DNA of 64,000 nt, from assembly GCF_000317025.1 (NCBI RefSeq), contig NC_019689.1:2271501-2335500 (forward strand), read 5' to 3'. Source of the DNA: Pleurocapsa sp. PCC 7327. Lineage in GTDB: Bacteria > Cyanobacteriota > Cyanobacteriia > Cyanobacteriales > Microcystaceae. The notes under the pieces were generated by a model. That model had not been told where the DNA came from. It saw only the letters and a program-made list of their open reading frames with translations, and did no database searches. Both the position numbers and the translations under genes were made by a program. This document shows positions 48,184 to 57,609 of the stretch, piece by piece; within the stretch, counting starts at the first letter, position 1, and each line of letters begins with the position of its first letter.

Positions 48184-48426
48184 AACCAACTGCTGTAGAT
48201 GTGACTCTATTTTCCATTATGCTACGCCTCAGTCATTGGTCATTGGTCATTTGTTGTTTGTTAGACTTCCAAACTACCTCTGTGCGGGCAATGCTTTGCC
48301 TTGTTCCTACGACTGCTGACGTTGGGATCTTCTTTCTTTCGGCAAGGAGATCTAAAATCTCGATTATGTTTTGTTTTCTACGAAATGTAGTTAGGAATAA
48401 AGCCGCCCGATTTATCGGTTGGTGGG
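48184..48426. other. Spacer between ftsH and the Ycf55-like gene
   Basis: Contains a TCATTGGTCATTGGTCATTT repeat at 48233-48252; no gene seen. It should hold the ftsH promoter, which I could not place. Confidence 0.5.
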
Positions 48427-50139
48427 TTACTTGCCTCGTTCGCTGTTTTTTCCGTATCGCGTCTCTTGTAGAGTGTTGCCGATCCCTTGAATTATCCCGC
48501 GAGCGATCAAGCCAATGGCTCTGCCGATAACTTGTGTCAGCAAGTAAACAACACCTTTGCCAACAAACGCAACAACCGCTCGCAGGCGCGGGGAAAGCGC
48601 GTCGCGCAACTCTAGAGCTATTGTCACCAACCAAGGAATTCCGTTAAGTTGGTAGAGTTCGTCTTGGCGCGGCGCATAGATATAAGTAGTTTTCAGGCTG
48701 CCTCCGTTTAGGAAAAATAACCGATATTGACTTTCAAAAATATTTTTTGGCTCTTCAATGTAGCGTTCTTTTCGGTATCGCCAAGAAATGTCGTTCCGAA
48801 ATCGCGCAATCTCTCTAGAAGACAGATAATTTTTCTGATAAAGATTTTGTTTGATTATTTCAATTTCAGAAAAATTATTCAAGATCGTTTGGACGATCGC
48901 ATTGACAATTCGCTCGATTAGGTTTTGTAAAATAATTTCCGCTCTGGTTATTGCTTCAGGCGATTCGGGACGATAGAAGATATTATCGATCGCTAAATGT
49001 GTTTCAAATAAACAATATTCCAAAAGCTCGGTTATCATCGGGATTTTTTCTAGGATTTCTTCTTCAATCGTTCTAGCATCTAGGGAAAAGATCTCGATAA
49101 TTTTATTAGCATTCAAACCGAGCGAAGTGTAATATTGGCTAAAAAAATCTAATAAAGAAGACTCTAATAACTCTCGCAAAACCAGGGAGCGTTTCTGGGG
49201 TAGCTCCTCGCGAGTAACATTGAGCGATCGCAAGTCTTCTAAAATTTTTCTGAAGCGATCGAGAACTAAATAAAATATTTCTTGTTTTTTATTGGCTTGC
49301 AGAATATCGATTTCTAGCGGAACGCCAGTTCGATTCTCTATCCCCAGTTGAATTTTTGCCAGCGTATTATTTAATATAATTGCTGTTGGAGATGTCCCAG
49401 GCACAAGCAAGTCAGTAGTGGGAAGGGAGAGACGGGACAGGTTCCGTTTGGGAGAGATGGCTAGTTCGCCGCCGCGATCGCTGGGTTTTTTCGGTTCGGG
49501 AGCAGTTTCCGGAACGACGACAACTTCTACGGGCACAAGTTGCTTGACTAGCCAACGCGAAGCTAGGAGTTCTCGCCTTCTCCCACTCCAATATAACCAA
49601 TCGAATAGCGGTAGCTGAGGGTTATCTAGCTGAGCTTGTACCTCTTTTAGCGTTGCTTCAATTTGCGCCAGTCCCGACTCTCCCGTGCGAACGAGCCAAT
49701 TTCTGCGGCGGATGGGTTGTCGAAGAGAGCGGTCGGGGGAAAAGGATACTATTGGGTACCATTGAGTTTCGCCTGCGGCAACCAGACGCAGAACTGCTAC
49801 GATTTCTTCGATCGCCGTTCCTTTCGGGGCGTAACCTTTCACGCCATAGACTTGAGCTGCTAACAGGTTTTCTGAATCGGTTGTTGCGCTTAAGAGAAAA
49901 ATTGGTAAATCAGGGTAATCTTGTCGAATCTGCCGACAGAGTTGCCAGCCATCGGGCATAGCTGGTTCTAAAATAACAAGATCGGGAATTTTTTCTGCCA
50001 ATCGGGCGAGTGCGGTAGCCATGCTGTCGGCTTGGGCAATAACCCGAATATCGTCAAAGGCTTCTAATGCTGTAGCAAGACCTAGCCGAAAGATCGGATC
50101 GTCGTCGATGGTCAGAAGTTCAATCGGGCGATTGCTCAC
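48427..50139 (-). CDS. Pseudo-receiver protein with Ycf55-like (DUF3685) domain
   Basis: 570 residues. Residues 1-125 have a response-regulator fold (LLTIDDDPIFRLGLATAL, GVKGYAPKGT), but the phosphorylation site is Glu58 in DLVILEPAMPDGW instead of Asp, so it is probably not phosphorylated. The remaining 440 residues, largely helical with a C-terminal membrane-proximal stretch (LRAVVAFVGKGVVYLLTQVI), match the layout of DUF3685 proteins, a family I associate with plastid Ycf55. It is thus a conserved photosynthetic-lineage protein of unknown function. No partner kinase adjoins it. Confidence 0.8.
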   Translation of the reverse strand: MSNRPIELLTIDDDPIFRLGLATALEAFDDIRVIAQADSMATALARLAEKIPDLVILEPAMPDGWQLCRQIRQDYPDLPIFLLSATTDSENLLAAQVYGVKGYAPKGTAIEEIVAVLRLVAAGETQWYPIVSFSPDRSLRQPIRRRNWLVRTGESGLAQIEATLKEVQAQLDNPQLPLFDWLYWSGRRRELLASRWLVKQLVPVEVVVVPETAPEPKKPSDRGGELAISPKRNLSRLSLPTTDLLVPGTSPTAIILNNTLAKIQLGIENRTGVPLEIDILQANKKQEIFYLVLDRFRKILEDLRSLNVTREELPQKRSLVLRELLESSLLDFFSQYYTSLGLNANKIIEIFSLDARTIEEEILEKIPMITELLEYCLFETHLAIDNIFYRPESPEAITRAEIILQNLIERIVNAIVQTILNNFSEIEIIKQNLYQKNYLSSREIARFRNDISWRYRKERYIEEPKNIFESQYRLFFLNGGSLKTTYIYAPRQDELYQLNGIPWLVTIALELRDALSPRLRAVVAFVGKGVVYLLTQVIGRAIGLIARGIIQGIGNTLQETRYGKNSERGK

Positions 50140-50289
50140 AGAATTTCGTCGATCGCTAGTCGTCAGTCATCGATCGGTTCGATTGACACTTCATAGTTTA
50201 CAACCCGTCGTCAGTTTGCACTTCTGACACTGAGGAAAGTTTCTATGAATTAGCCATTCACGACAATTCCCTATCTCTGGAATACCGAT

Positions 50290-50334
50290 CGATTGTCATT
50301 ATCTCGGTCATCGTTCATTTGTCAATGACAATCG
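50290..50334. repeat. 11-base inverted repeat beyond the Fur-type gene
   Basis: CGATTGTCATT (50290-50300) and AATGACAATCG (50324-50334) are perfect complements with a 23-base loop that itself holds GTCATCGTTCATTTGTC. Position between the Ycf55-like gene's promoter side and the 3' end of the Fur-type gene allows either an operator or a transcript end. Confidence 0.45.
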
Positions 50335-50384
50335 ACTTTCGAGCGACAACCGCAGTCATCTTAGTTTATACTAGTATCCCGAAA

Positions 50385-50819
50385 TTAATTCTCGTAACCG
50401 TAGAAATCTATGCGATAGTCGGTTATTTTAACGCCTGTTTGTTCTTCGATTTGTTTTATCAATGTCTCTGGAAGTTCGACGCGAACGTCAATAATGCGAT
50501 CGCTATCGAGACAGTTGACATGACTGTGAGAATCGCTGATATTGCCGTAGAGTCTGCCGTCGCATCGCTCTACGCATTCGATTATTCCTTGACTGGATAA
50601 GGCTTCTAAGTTTTGATAAACAGAGGTGTGACCGATATCTTTGCCCTGTTGGTTCAAACGGTCGTAAATTTCTCTGGCTGACAAGTGCTCTTGCGCTTCC
50701 CAAAGCAGTTCGAGAATGTAGCGGCGCTGGCGACTAACCCGCATCCCCATCGTTTGACAGCGTTCGATAGCATCTTCGAGGGAGTGAATGGGTTTGGTTT
50801 TTGCCCCTTGTTCTTTCAT
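50385..50819 (-). CDS. Fur-family regulator, PerR/FurC-like
   Basis: 144 residues. The winged helix is RVSRQRRYILELLWEAQEHL then SAREIYDRLNQQGKDIGHTS, with recognition helix GHTSVYQNLEALSSQGII. The metal and dimer half has HSHVNCLDSDRIIDV instead of the usual HDHLxCxxCG, and both structural CxxC pairs are absent. This resembles what I recall of the cyanobacterial peroxide regulator PerR (FurC of Anabaena). PerR-type proteins repress peroxide-defence genes until the bound metal causes oxidation of a His. No defence gene is next to it. Confidence 0.85.
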   Translation of the reverse strand: MKEQGAKTKPIHSLEDAIERCQTMGMRVSRQRRYILELLWEAQEHLSAREIYDRLNQQGKDIGHTSVYQNLEALSSQGIIECVERCDGRLYGNISDSHSHVNCLDSDRIIDVRVELPETLIKQIEEQTGVKITDYRIDFYGYEN

Positions 50820-50986
50820 ATCTGAGGCTAGTTATTTACGTACTAAGACAAACTCATTACCAGTTTAGCCTAGAAAAGCCGAGAATGTCTACCTTGGCGC
50901 TTCCGTAAGCTACCAGCATGACATCGCCGCACGCTGGCAGCCATAACTCGAACTTAAACATGAGTCAGATAACTAAGCGCACGATT

Positions 50987-52252
50987 TTAGATAGCAACCG
51001 TCGCATTCGACAAAGAATGAGATAGCGCTTCTTTTAGGAGTGCTGCTTTGTCAGTAGCTTCCCAGGGCAGATCTAGATCCGTCCGTCCGAAGTGACCATA
51101 GGCAGCCACATCTTGATAGAAGCGACCCCTCTGGGCTGGGAGGCGGCGCAAGTTAAAGGTCTGAATAATACCAGCAGGACGTAGTTCAAAATGCTGTTTG
51201 ACTGCCTCTAGCAGTTTTTCTTCATCGACTTTTGCCGTGCCGAAGGTTTCTACCATGATGCTGACGGGTTTTGCTACCCCGATGGCGTAGCTCACTTGCA
51301 CTTCGCACTTATCTGCCAAACCTGCTGCGACGATATTTTTAGCGACATAGCGGCAAGCGTAGGCAGCCGAACGGTCTACCTTAGTGGGATCTTTGCCAGA
51401 GAAAGCACCGCCGCCATGACGAGAATAGCCGCCATAGGTATCGACGATAATTTTCCGACCCGTTAGACCCGCATCTCCTTGGGGACCGCCGATGACGAAT
51501 TTCCCAGTTGGATTGACTAGATAGCGAGTATCGCGATCGGGTTTGACATCAATGTCTGCAAAGACTGGCTCAACGACAGCTTCCCAGAGATCGGCTTTGA
51601 TTTTTGCCTGAACGGCGGCGTTGTCGCATATCTCGCCAATGGTCTCTGTATGCTGAGTTGAAATTAAAATCGTGTCGATTCCAACGGGTCGTCCGTCTTC
51701 GTAGACGACGGATACCTGAGTTTTTCCGTCTGGACGTAGATAGGATAAATCTCCGGTTTTGCGAACGGCTGCCAAGCGGCGAGAAATTCGATGGGCAAGG
51801 CTGATAGGCATGGGCATCAGTTCGGGCGTTTCATTGCAGGCATAGCCAAACATCAACCCCTGATCGCCAGCGCCGATGCGGTCTAATTCGTCATCGCTGA
51901 GTTCTTCGCGTTGTTCGTGAGCTGCCGTTACCCCTTGAGCAATATCGGGAGATTGTTCGTCTAAGGCAACTAAGACGGCACAGCTATTGGCAGAAAAGCC
52001 ATTATTGGCATCGGTGTAGCCGATCTCAGCAATTTTCTTGCGTGCCAAGTCAACGTAGTTGGCGTGAGCGTTGGTGGTAATTTCCCCAGTGATGAGGACT
52101 AAACCCGTATTAACGACGACTTCTGCGGCGACGCGGCTGTGGTCGTCCTGGGCGAGTAATGCATCCAAAATCGTATCGGATATCTGGTCGCAGATTTTGT
52201 CGGGATGACCTTCAGTGACGGATTCAGAAGTAAATAAATAGCGGCGAGACAA
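50987..52252 (-). CDS. metK: S-adenosylmethionine synthetase
   Basis: 421 residues. [20 protein letters not shown] opens the enzyme, [16 protein letters not shown] carries the methionine-binding hexapeptide region, and [19 protein letters not shown] is the P-loop-like signature. It makes SAM from methionine and ATP, supplying among others the two methyltransferases of the glycan locus. Single gene with a long spacer on its upstream side. Confidence 0.98.
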   Translation of the reverse strand: MSRRYLFTSESVTEGHPDKICDQISDTILDALLAQDDHSRVAAEVVVNTGLVLITGEITTNAHANYVDLARKKIAEIGYTDANNGFSANSCAVLVALDEQSPDIAQGVTAAHEQREELSDDELDRIGAGDQGLMFGYACNETPELMPMPISLAHRISRRLAAVRKTGDLSYLRPDGKTQVSVVYEDGRPVGIDTILISTQHTETIGEICDNAAVQAKIKADLWEAVVEPVFADIDVKPDRDTRYLVNPTGKFVIGGPQGDAGLTGRKIIVDTYGGYSRHGGGAFSGKDPTKVDRSAAYACRYVAKNIVAAGLADKCEVQVSYAIGVAKPVSIMVETFGTAKVDEEKLLEAVKQHFELRPAGIIQTFNLRRLPAQRGRFYQDVAAYGHFGRTDLDLPWEATDKAALLKEALSHSLSNATVAI

Positions 52253-52518
52253 TTTATGTTAGCCCTCCTTGAGAAGTACTACTAAGCGATATTAACTAAC
52301 TGCTGAAATTAATCTAATATCATAGCGGTAAAAAATATAAACAAGTGTAACGCTAAATCGGTTATCCGTTCGTTAAGAATCATCTTTACAGAATCTTCAC
52401 GGGATTTTGGCTCCTCTTTATCGATCGGATTCAATCCTCCAACTATAGATAGTTCCCGAACGCGTAGTAATCCATTACATTAAATAATGTTCACTACTGC
52501 AAGACGAGAGGAAATCCA

Positions 52519-53310
52519 GTGCTGGAGTTATATCAGTTTGAACTGTCCCAATATTCGGAGAAAGTCCGTTTAATCCTCGACTACAAAGGACTGGAATATA
52601 AAAAAATTGAAGTAACTCCTGGTATCGGACAATTAGAACTTTTTCGACTTTCGGGTCAGCGGCAAGTTCCCGTTCTCAAAGATGGAGAGACATTCATTGC
52701 CGATTCGACAGAGATTGCTTTCTATCTCGATCGCAAGTATCCTGAAAAACCAATTATTCCAACCGAGCCGCTTTTGCGAGGACAATGCCTTTTAATAGAA
52801 GAATGGGCGGATGAATCGATCGGGTTAAAAGGTCGCAAGGCTTTTATCGGCGCGTTAAACCAAAATCAGAATTTCCGCGTCTCAATTTTGCCCAAGAATG
52901 TCCCAGACTTTTTCAAATCCTTGGTGGGGGCAGTCCCTTCTGAATTTTTGGGTTTGTTGGGAACGGGGGTTGGCTTCGGTCCGGATGCCATTAAAGAGGC
53001 ACGCCGAGGACTCGAACAAGATTTAGAAGCCCTTACTCTTATTTTACAGAATCGTCCCTATTTGGTTGGGGACGAACCGACTTTGGCAGATTTGGCAGTG
53101 GCGGGACTGAGTACGATCCTGAAGTTTCCTGCCGGAAATTATTTAAATGTTCCCGAACAACTCAAAGGCAAAGGAATTCCGGGGTTGGCAGATCGAAGTG
53201 CTTACGAGCCGTTTTTCTCCTGGCGCGATCGCCTCTATGCCGAATACCGCAAACCCTTAACTGGTAGCGGTGCAACCGATTCTAGTCCTACGTCGATAGA
53301 AATAGATTAG
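52519..53310 (+). CDS. Glutathione S-transferase-like protein
   Basis: 263 residues starting at GTG 52519, preceded by GAGAGGA. The N-terminal thioredoxin-like domain is LELYQFELSQYSEKVRLILD, with cis-Pro in RQVPVLKDG and the glutathione-binding DSTEIAFYLD. The helical C-terminal domain contains PYLVGDEPTLADLAVAGLST. The first-helix catalytic residue is Ser (SQYSEKVR), as in Ser-type GSTs. It is longer than typical GSTs because of a 40-residue insertion in the helical domain. A broken TspO-family gene starts right at its stop codon. Confidence 0.88.
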   Translation: MLELYQFELSQYSEKVRLILDYKGLEYKKIEVTPGIGQLELFRLSGQRQVPVLKDGETFIADSTEIAFYLDRKYPEKPIIPTEPLLRGQCLLIEEWADESIGLKGRKAFIGALNQNQNFRVSILPKNVPDFFKSLVGAVPSEFLGLLGTGVGFGPDAIKEARRGLEQDLEALTLILQNRPYLVGDEPTLADLAVAGLSTILKFPAGNYLNVPEQLKGKGIPGLADRSAYEPFFSWRDRLYAEYRKPLTGSGATDSSPTSIEID

Positions 53311-53782
53311 ATGATTCCTTCATGGCTGGCGATCGCGAGCGTTACTTTTGCGATCGCTTTTGCACTCAATCGAGTTTCTCCTAGAGGTCGTCGCTGGTTT
53401 AGCCGCCTGCGCCGACCGAACTGGCTTACCTTTGAATAGGCAATCCCTTCGATCTGGATTTTTATCTTTATCTGCGGAACCTGGTCGGCTTATCTCGTCT
53501 GGGAAACTGTTCCCGGTAGCAGTCGAACTTGGTGGCTGATGGCGTTCTATTTACTCGTAGAGGTCGCGATTTTGGCTTATACGCCCGTGATGTGCAATCT
53601 TCGCAGTCTGAGAGTTGGAACTCTTATTGGGGCGACGGGGTTTTTCTTGGGGCTAATTCTGGGGTTGTTGGTTTTTCCCATTTCGAGGGGAGCGTTTTTT
53701 ACTGCTTCCCTATTTAATCTGGAGTCCGATTGGGACTTTTGTTACTTGGCAGACGATCGATTTGAATCCTGAAGATGCTTAG
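53311..53782 (+). pseudogene. TspO/MBR-family gene with a stop and a frameshift
   Basis: The ATG at 53311 follows the GST-like stop directly. The translation reads RRWFSRLRRPNWLTFE, the TspO signature with its Trp-Lys/Phe region, then meets a TAG at 53437-53439 where Lys would be usual, continues in frame with AIPSIWIFIFICGTWSAYLV and VEVAILAYTPVMCNLRSLR, and then must shift frame in the run of T at about 53696-53700 to give LLLPYLIWSPIGTFVTWQTI and the stop at 53780-53782. TspO proteins are tetrapyrrole-binding membrane proteins. Two independent lesions make this a pseudogene, unless both are sequencing errors. Confidence 0.78.
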
Positions 53783-53883
53783 ATACTCTCTAGAGCCACT
53801 TCTGTAGTTTCCTCTGGTATATCTATTAATAAAGAATTGCTAAGTGTCCCTGTTTGTTAATTAACCATTAAGCAAGTTTGACA

Positions 53884-54498
53884 ATGAGCGATCGCCAACC
53901 TCCAGATTTAATAGCTATCCGTCAAGGCAAAGTAAAAAACCTCGTCCATGCCAATCTCGCCGGAATTGATTTAGCGGAAGCGCAGCTAGCTAATGCGGAT
54001 TTGTCTCAAGCCAATTTAATGGGAGCGATGCTGACGGGAGCGAATTTACAGAGAGCTATTTTGCGGGCTAACCTGCGAGGAGCTGACTTGAGCGGAGCCG
54101 ATTTGACTGGAGCAGATTGTCGCAATGCCGACTTGCGCGGAGCCAATCTTCTAGACGCGCAATCTTCCCAAACTAGCTTTGCTGGGGCATTTTTAGGAGG
54201 CGCGATCCTCAGTCATCTAGACTTGAGCGGTGCAGATTTTCGAGGGGCGGACTTGCGGGGAGCAACGCTGATAGGAGCTAGGCTAGATAGAGCAGATTTG
54301 AGCAATGCTAACTTATCGGGAGCGGATCTCTCGCAAGCCGATTTAGAAGAAGCCACCCTAAACGGTGCTGTTTTACGAGGAACCAATTTGACCAAAGCCA
54401 ATTTATTGTGTGCCCAAGTCGAGCAAGCCGTTTTGACTGGTGCTACCCTCAAAGGTGCTTGTCTTGAAGGAACCCCTTTAATGCCAATTCGCAATTAA
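53884..54498 (+). CDS. Pentapeptide-repeat protein
   Basis: 204 residues from the ATG at 53884. After a 20-residue start almost the whole protein is A(D/N)LxX repeats (ADLSQANLMGAMLTGANLQR and onward), which fold into a right-handed square beta helix. About 33 repeats fit the length. Two Cys-bearing repeats (ADCRNADLRG, ANLLCAQVEQ) stand out. No other domain. Such proteins are very common in cyanobacteria and mostly of unknown function. Confidence 0.93.
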   Translation: MSDRQPPDLIAIRQGKVKNLVHANLAGIDLAEAQLANADLSQANLMGAMLTGANLQRAILRANLRGADLSGADLTGADCRNADLRGANLLDAQSSQTSFAGAFLGGAILSHLDLSGADFRGADLRGATLIGARLDRADLSNANLSGADLSQADLEEATLNGAVLRGTNLTKANLLCAQVEQAVLTGATLKGACLEGTPLMPIRN

Positions 54499-54545
54499 TA
54501 ATTCGCAATTCGCAATTGAATTGGGTTTAAAAACCTTCCCTATCT

Positions 54546-55319
54546 CTAAATTTCGACAACGGGCCAATCGAGTTCTCGTTTATAGGCTGTCATATCCCCA
54601 AATTTACGCAACTGAACTTGACGAATGGTAAGTATTTGGGGTTCGGTTCCCAACCAGCGATCGTTAAAATTGGACAGAAGTTCGACCAAGCGATCGCGGT
54701 CTAAATCGGCAGCAATTTCACCAAAATAACCTAAAGTTATATGTCCGGTTAAATAATATTGTTGTTCGATTCCTAGAGCCATTAAATTGGAGTTTTGATA
54801 AATCGATCGCCGCAGCCGCAAAATTTTTTCATAATCTATCTCGTTTCTTGGCACTAAACCGACAGCTATGGCACGGGGAAAAATAATTAATCCCATCAAT
54901 TGCCATTGACTCGGACTGTTTTGAGGAATAATTTTTTTATAATTTTCAAAGCTTTCTCGGATGCATGCTTGGAGTTGGCGATCGAAGTCGAGATTTTCTG
55001 CGATCGAGTTCCTATAGGCATCGTTCCAAATTAAGTCGGCTACCGTCAAATGAAAACTGCTTGGAGGAACTGCTACGACCAATTTTGAGTCTAATTGTTT
55101 CAGTAGCTCCTCTTGAGCAAGCTCTAGATCTTTATAGAAATCTGAATTGTCTGAGTCTTCTTCTGCGGGAGGCGTTATCGCGCTGTAACCTGGAAAAGGA
55201 ACTGCTTTTCCATCCCGAAATTTGGGAGACTTTTGGATGTTCTGAAGTTGAGTCTGATAAGTGGAAGGCAGGGTCATTCTTGCCATCCGATTGACGTAGA
55301 CTTGATAAGTTTCGTCCAA
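54546..55319 (-). CDS. DUF1868-like 2H phosphoesterase-fold protein
   Basis: 257 residues. Two H-x-T motifs, SSFHLTVADLIWND around residue 90 and LTGHITLGYFGEIA around 195, are the catalytic pair of 2H phosphoesterases, which act on cyclic or terminal phosphodiesters of RNA or nucleotides. The spacing and the GYSAITPP start fit DUF1868 proteins of cyanobacteria. Divergent from holA. Confidence 0.75.
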   Translation of the reverse strand: MDETYQVYVNRMARMTLPSTYQTQLQNIQKSPKFRDGKAVPFPGYSAITPPAEEDSDNSDFYKDLELAQEELLKQLDSKLVVAVPPSSFHLTVADLIWNDAYRNSIAENLDFDRQLQACIRESFENYKKIIPQNSPSQWQLMGLIIFPRAIAVGLVPRNEIDYEKILRLRRSIYQNSNLMALGIEQQYYLTGHITLGYFGEIAADLDRDRLVELLSNFNDRWLGTEPQILTIRQVQLRKFGDMTAYKRELDWPVVEI

Positions 55320-55398
55320 TCTAATTTCCTCTATGAGTTACTGTACCTATTTTCTCTCATCTAACTTGACTCAGAATTGAGAATTCTAAATTTCTTAT

Positions 55399-56385
55399 AT
55401 GCCAATCTATCTTTTTTGGGGAGACGATGATTTTGCGATCGCGCAAGCAGTCAAACAACTGCAACAAACCGTGCTCGATCCTAACTGGTCGTCCTTTAAC
55501 TATGATAAGATTTCTGGCGACGAACCCGATGGGACGATATTTGCCCTAAACCAGGCAATGACCCCAGTTTTTGGCACGGGAGGACGGTTTGTTTGGTTAG
55601 TCGATTCTTCTGTCTGCCACTCTTGTTCTGAAGCGTTGTTGTCTCGCTTGCAGCAAACTTTACCTGCGATTCCTAATACCTCGCATTTGCTGCTGACTTC
55701 TCAGAAAAAACCGGATGCACGACTCAAATCGACCAAATTATTGCAAAAATATGCAGATATTCGCGAATTTTCTCTTATTCCTCCTTGGAAAACGACCGAA
55801 CTGGTCGAGCAAGTCAAGCAAGTTGCCGGACAAGTTGGGGTAAACCTCACGCCTGCTGCTGCTCATCTGCTTGCGGAATTACTCGGCAATAATACCAGGC
55901 AGTTATGGGGCGAACTGGAAAAGTTACGCCTCTACAGGGGAGAAAACTTTCATCCCATCGATACCGACATCGTTACTCAGCTAGTCAATGCTAGCGCTCA
56001 AAATAGCATCAAGCTAGCAGAAACCCTTAGCCATGGCAATGTCGATTTGGCTTTGGGGATAGTCGCCGATCTCATCAATCGCAACGAACCCGCACTAAGA
56101 ATTGTTGCAACCTTAGTCGGACAGTTTCGGACTTGGGCGATAGTTAAACTAAAATTAGAAGCCGGGGAACGAGACGAGAAAGCGATCGCAACAGCCGCAG
56201 ATATTGCCAATCCCAATCGCGTTTTTCATCTTCGCAAACAAGTTCAATCTTTTTCTTCTCGTCAATTGCTTGCTACTCTACCAATTCTCCTAGAACTCGA
56301 AATGAATCTCAAAAAAGGTGCCGAACCCATTTCGACCTTACAAATTCAAATTGTTAAACTCAGCCAACTTTTAAAAAAAAATTAA
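55399..56385 (+). CDS. holA: DNA polymerase III delta subunit
   Basis: 328 residues, usual length. IYLFWGDDDFAIAQAVKQLQ is the start of the AAA-like clamp-loader fold, followed by LLTSQKKPDARLKSTKLLQK and the C-terminal collar domain (NEPALRIVATLVGQFRTW). HolA opens the sliding clamp as part of the replicative clamp loader. A hairpin ATTAACGC...GCGTTAAT at 56381-56413 overlaps its stop codon and may end the transcript. Confidence 0.95.
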   Translation: MPIYLFWGDDDFAIAQAVKQLQQTVLDPNWSSFNYDKISGDEPDGTIFALNQAMTPVFGTGGRFVWLVDSSVCHSCSEALLSRLQQTLPAIPNTSHLLLTSQKKPDARLKSTKLLQKYADIREFSLIPPWKTTELVEQVKQVAGQVGVNLTPAAAHLLAELLGNNTRQLWGELEKLRLYRGENFHPIDTDIVTQLVNASAQNSIKLAETLSHGNVDLALGIVADLINRNEPALRIVATLVGQFRTWAIVKLKLEAGERDEKAIATAADIANPNRVFHLRKQVQSFSSRQLLATLPILLELEMNLKKGAEPISTLQIQIVKLSQLLKKN

Positions 56386-56631
56386 CGCACTAAATCTTAT
56401 TATTTAGCGTTAATTATCAATCTAATTAAGGGCAGGTCGCCATAGGTAAAACTACCGAATTTATGCAAATTAGATCATTAAAACTTCACATTATCTCAAG
56501 ACAAAAATTAAGTGTTTCTACGATACCTTCGGATCTCGCGGATAGACTACACTGAGGTTATCTTGAGGGATTTCAAAAATTTGTTTTTCAATAGACCATA
56601 CAGGTCAACGATCGGTAAAAGGGAGGAGTAG

Positions 56632-56703
56632 ATGCGACCCCCTCAATTCGCTCTGGCAGGATCGATCCAAACCCGAAAGCTACCGCGAGTTATGAATAGG
56701 TGA
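56632..56703 (+). CDS. Possible 23-residue leader peptide
   Basis: A short frame MRPPQFALAGSIQTRKLPRV plus MNR, then TGA, preceded by GGGAGGAG at 56621-56628, the best ribosome site in this spacer. It lies 57 bases before the next gene. No relation to a known peptide; coding status rests only on the ribosome site. Confidence 0.3.
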   Translation: MRPPQFALAGSIQTRKLPRVMNR

Positions 56704-56760
56704 GTCAAACCTTTAAAGGCTAATCTTTTACTCCAATTACAAGTTGAACGTTCGTCAATA

Positions 56761-57591
56761 ATGAATACCCAAGAATTTGAATTTGACGTAGTAACCGTCC
56801 AGCCAAAAGCCTCGAAAATTAACTTGAATCGAAGTCATAGTCAGTATTTCACTGAAGAATTAGGAAACCAGATCGTTCTGGAAATGGTATCTATTCCTAA
56901 AGGAAGCTTTATGATGGGTTCGTCTGAAAGCGAATTAGAAGCCTATGACAGCGAAAAACCGCAGCATCAGGTAACAGTGAAGCCTTTCTTTATGGGCAAA
57001 TACCCCGTTACCCAAGCTCAATGGCAAGCGATCGCGGCACTCGATCCGGTCGAGTTGACACTCAACCCAGAACCCGCTAGATATAAAGGAACCGATCGCC
57101 CCGTCGAGAAAGTCTCTTGGTATGAAGCCGTCGAGTTTTGTTGGCGACTGTCGCGATTGACTGGAAGAATTTATCGATTGCCCAGCGAAGCCGAATGGGA
57201 ATATGCCTGTCGAGCCGGAACCAATAGTCGCTTTCATTTTGGCAGAAGACTGCCGAAAAACCTGGTCAATTGTTACGGATCGCTATCGATGCAAGGATAC
57301 GAAAAGGGAACTACACCCGTAGGAATTTTTGGGGTAGCCAATGCCTTCGGCTTGTACGATATGCACGGAAATGTCTACGAGTGGTGTGCCGATTGCTGGC
57401 ACGACAACTATGAAGGTGCGCCGAGCGATGGAAGTGCTTGGTTGTCTGAAGATGAAGAAGGTGAGGATCGCGTAATTCGCGGGGGATTTTGGCTCTCTTA
57501 TCCCAGACACTGCCGTTCGGCTTTTCGCGATAGCTGCGAACCCGATCTGAGATCGAGTACCGTCGGCTTTCGAGTAGTCTGTGAAATTTAA
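56761..57591 (+). CDS. FGE-sulfatase-like (SUMF1) domain protein
   Basis: 276 residues. The domain begins at EMVSIPKGSFMMGSSESE and ends with VIRGGFWLSYPRHCRSAF; RLPSEAEWEYACRAG and DMHGNVYEWCADCW are the hallmarks of the formylglycine-generating enzyme fold. In true sulfatase activators the RGGSWxCxxxxC segment carries two Cys for copper; here the first is Ser (WLSYPRHC) and only the second remains. It is therefore probably not the activator of the sulfatase at 6597-8213, and the fold is often reused in other roles. Transcribed alone from a 370-base spacer. Confidence 0.9.
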   Translation: MNTQEFEFDVVTVQPKASKINLNRSHSQYFTEELGNQIVLEMVSIPKGSFMMGSSESELEAYDSEKPQHQVTVKPFFMGKYPVTQAQWQAIAALDPVELTLNPEPARYKGTDRPVEKVSWYEAVEFCWRLSRLTGRIYRLPSEAEWEYACRAGTNSRFHFGRRLPKNLVNCYGSLSMQGYEKGTTPVGIFGVANAFGLYDMHGNVYEWCADCWHDNYEGAPSDGSAWLSEDEEGEDRVIRGGFWLSYPRHCRSAFRDSCEPDLRSSTVGFRVVCEI

Positions 57592-57609
57592 GGCAGAAGA
57601 CAGAGAAAG

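Noticed and set aside
53539-53772. 77-codon frame that looks like an intact small membrane protein
   Set aside because: It is the in-frame middle and out-of-frame end of the broken TspO-family gene, not a separate gene.
56761-57591. Dedicated activator of the sulfatase at 6597
   Set aside because: The first of the two active-site Cys is Ser, and the genes are 50 kb apart.
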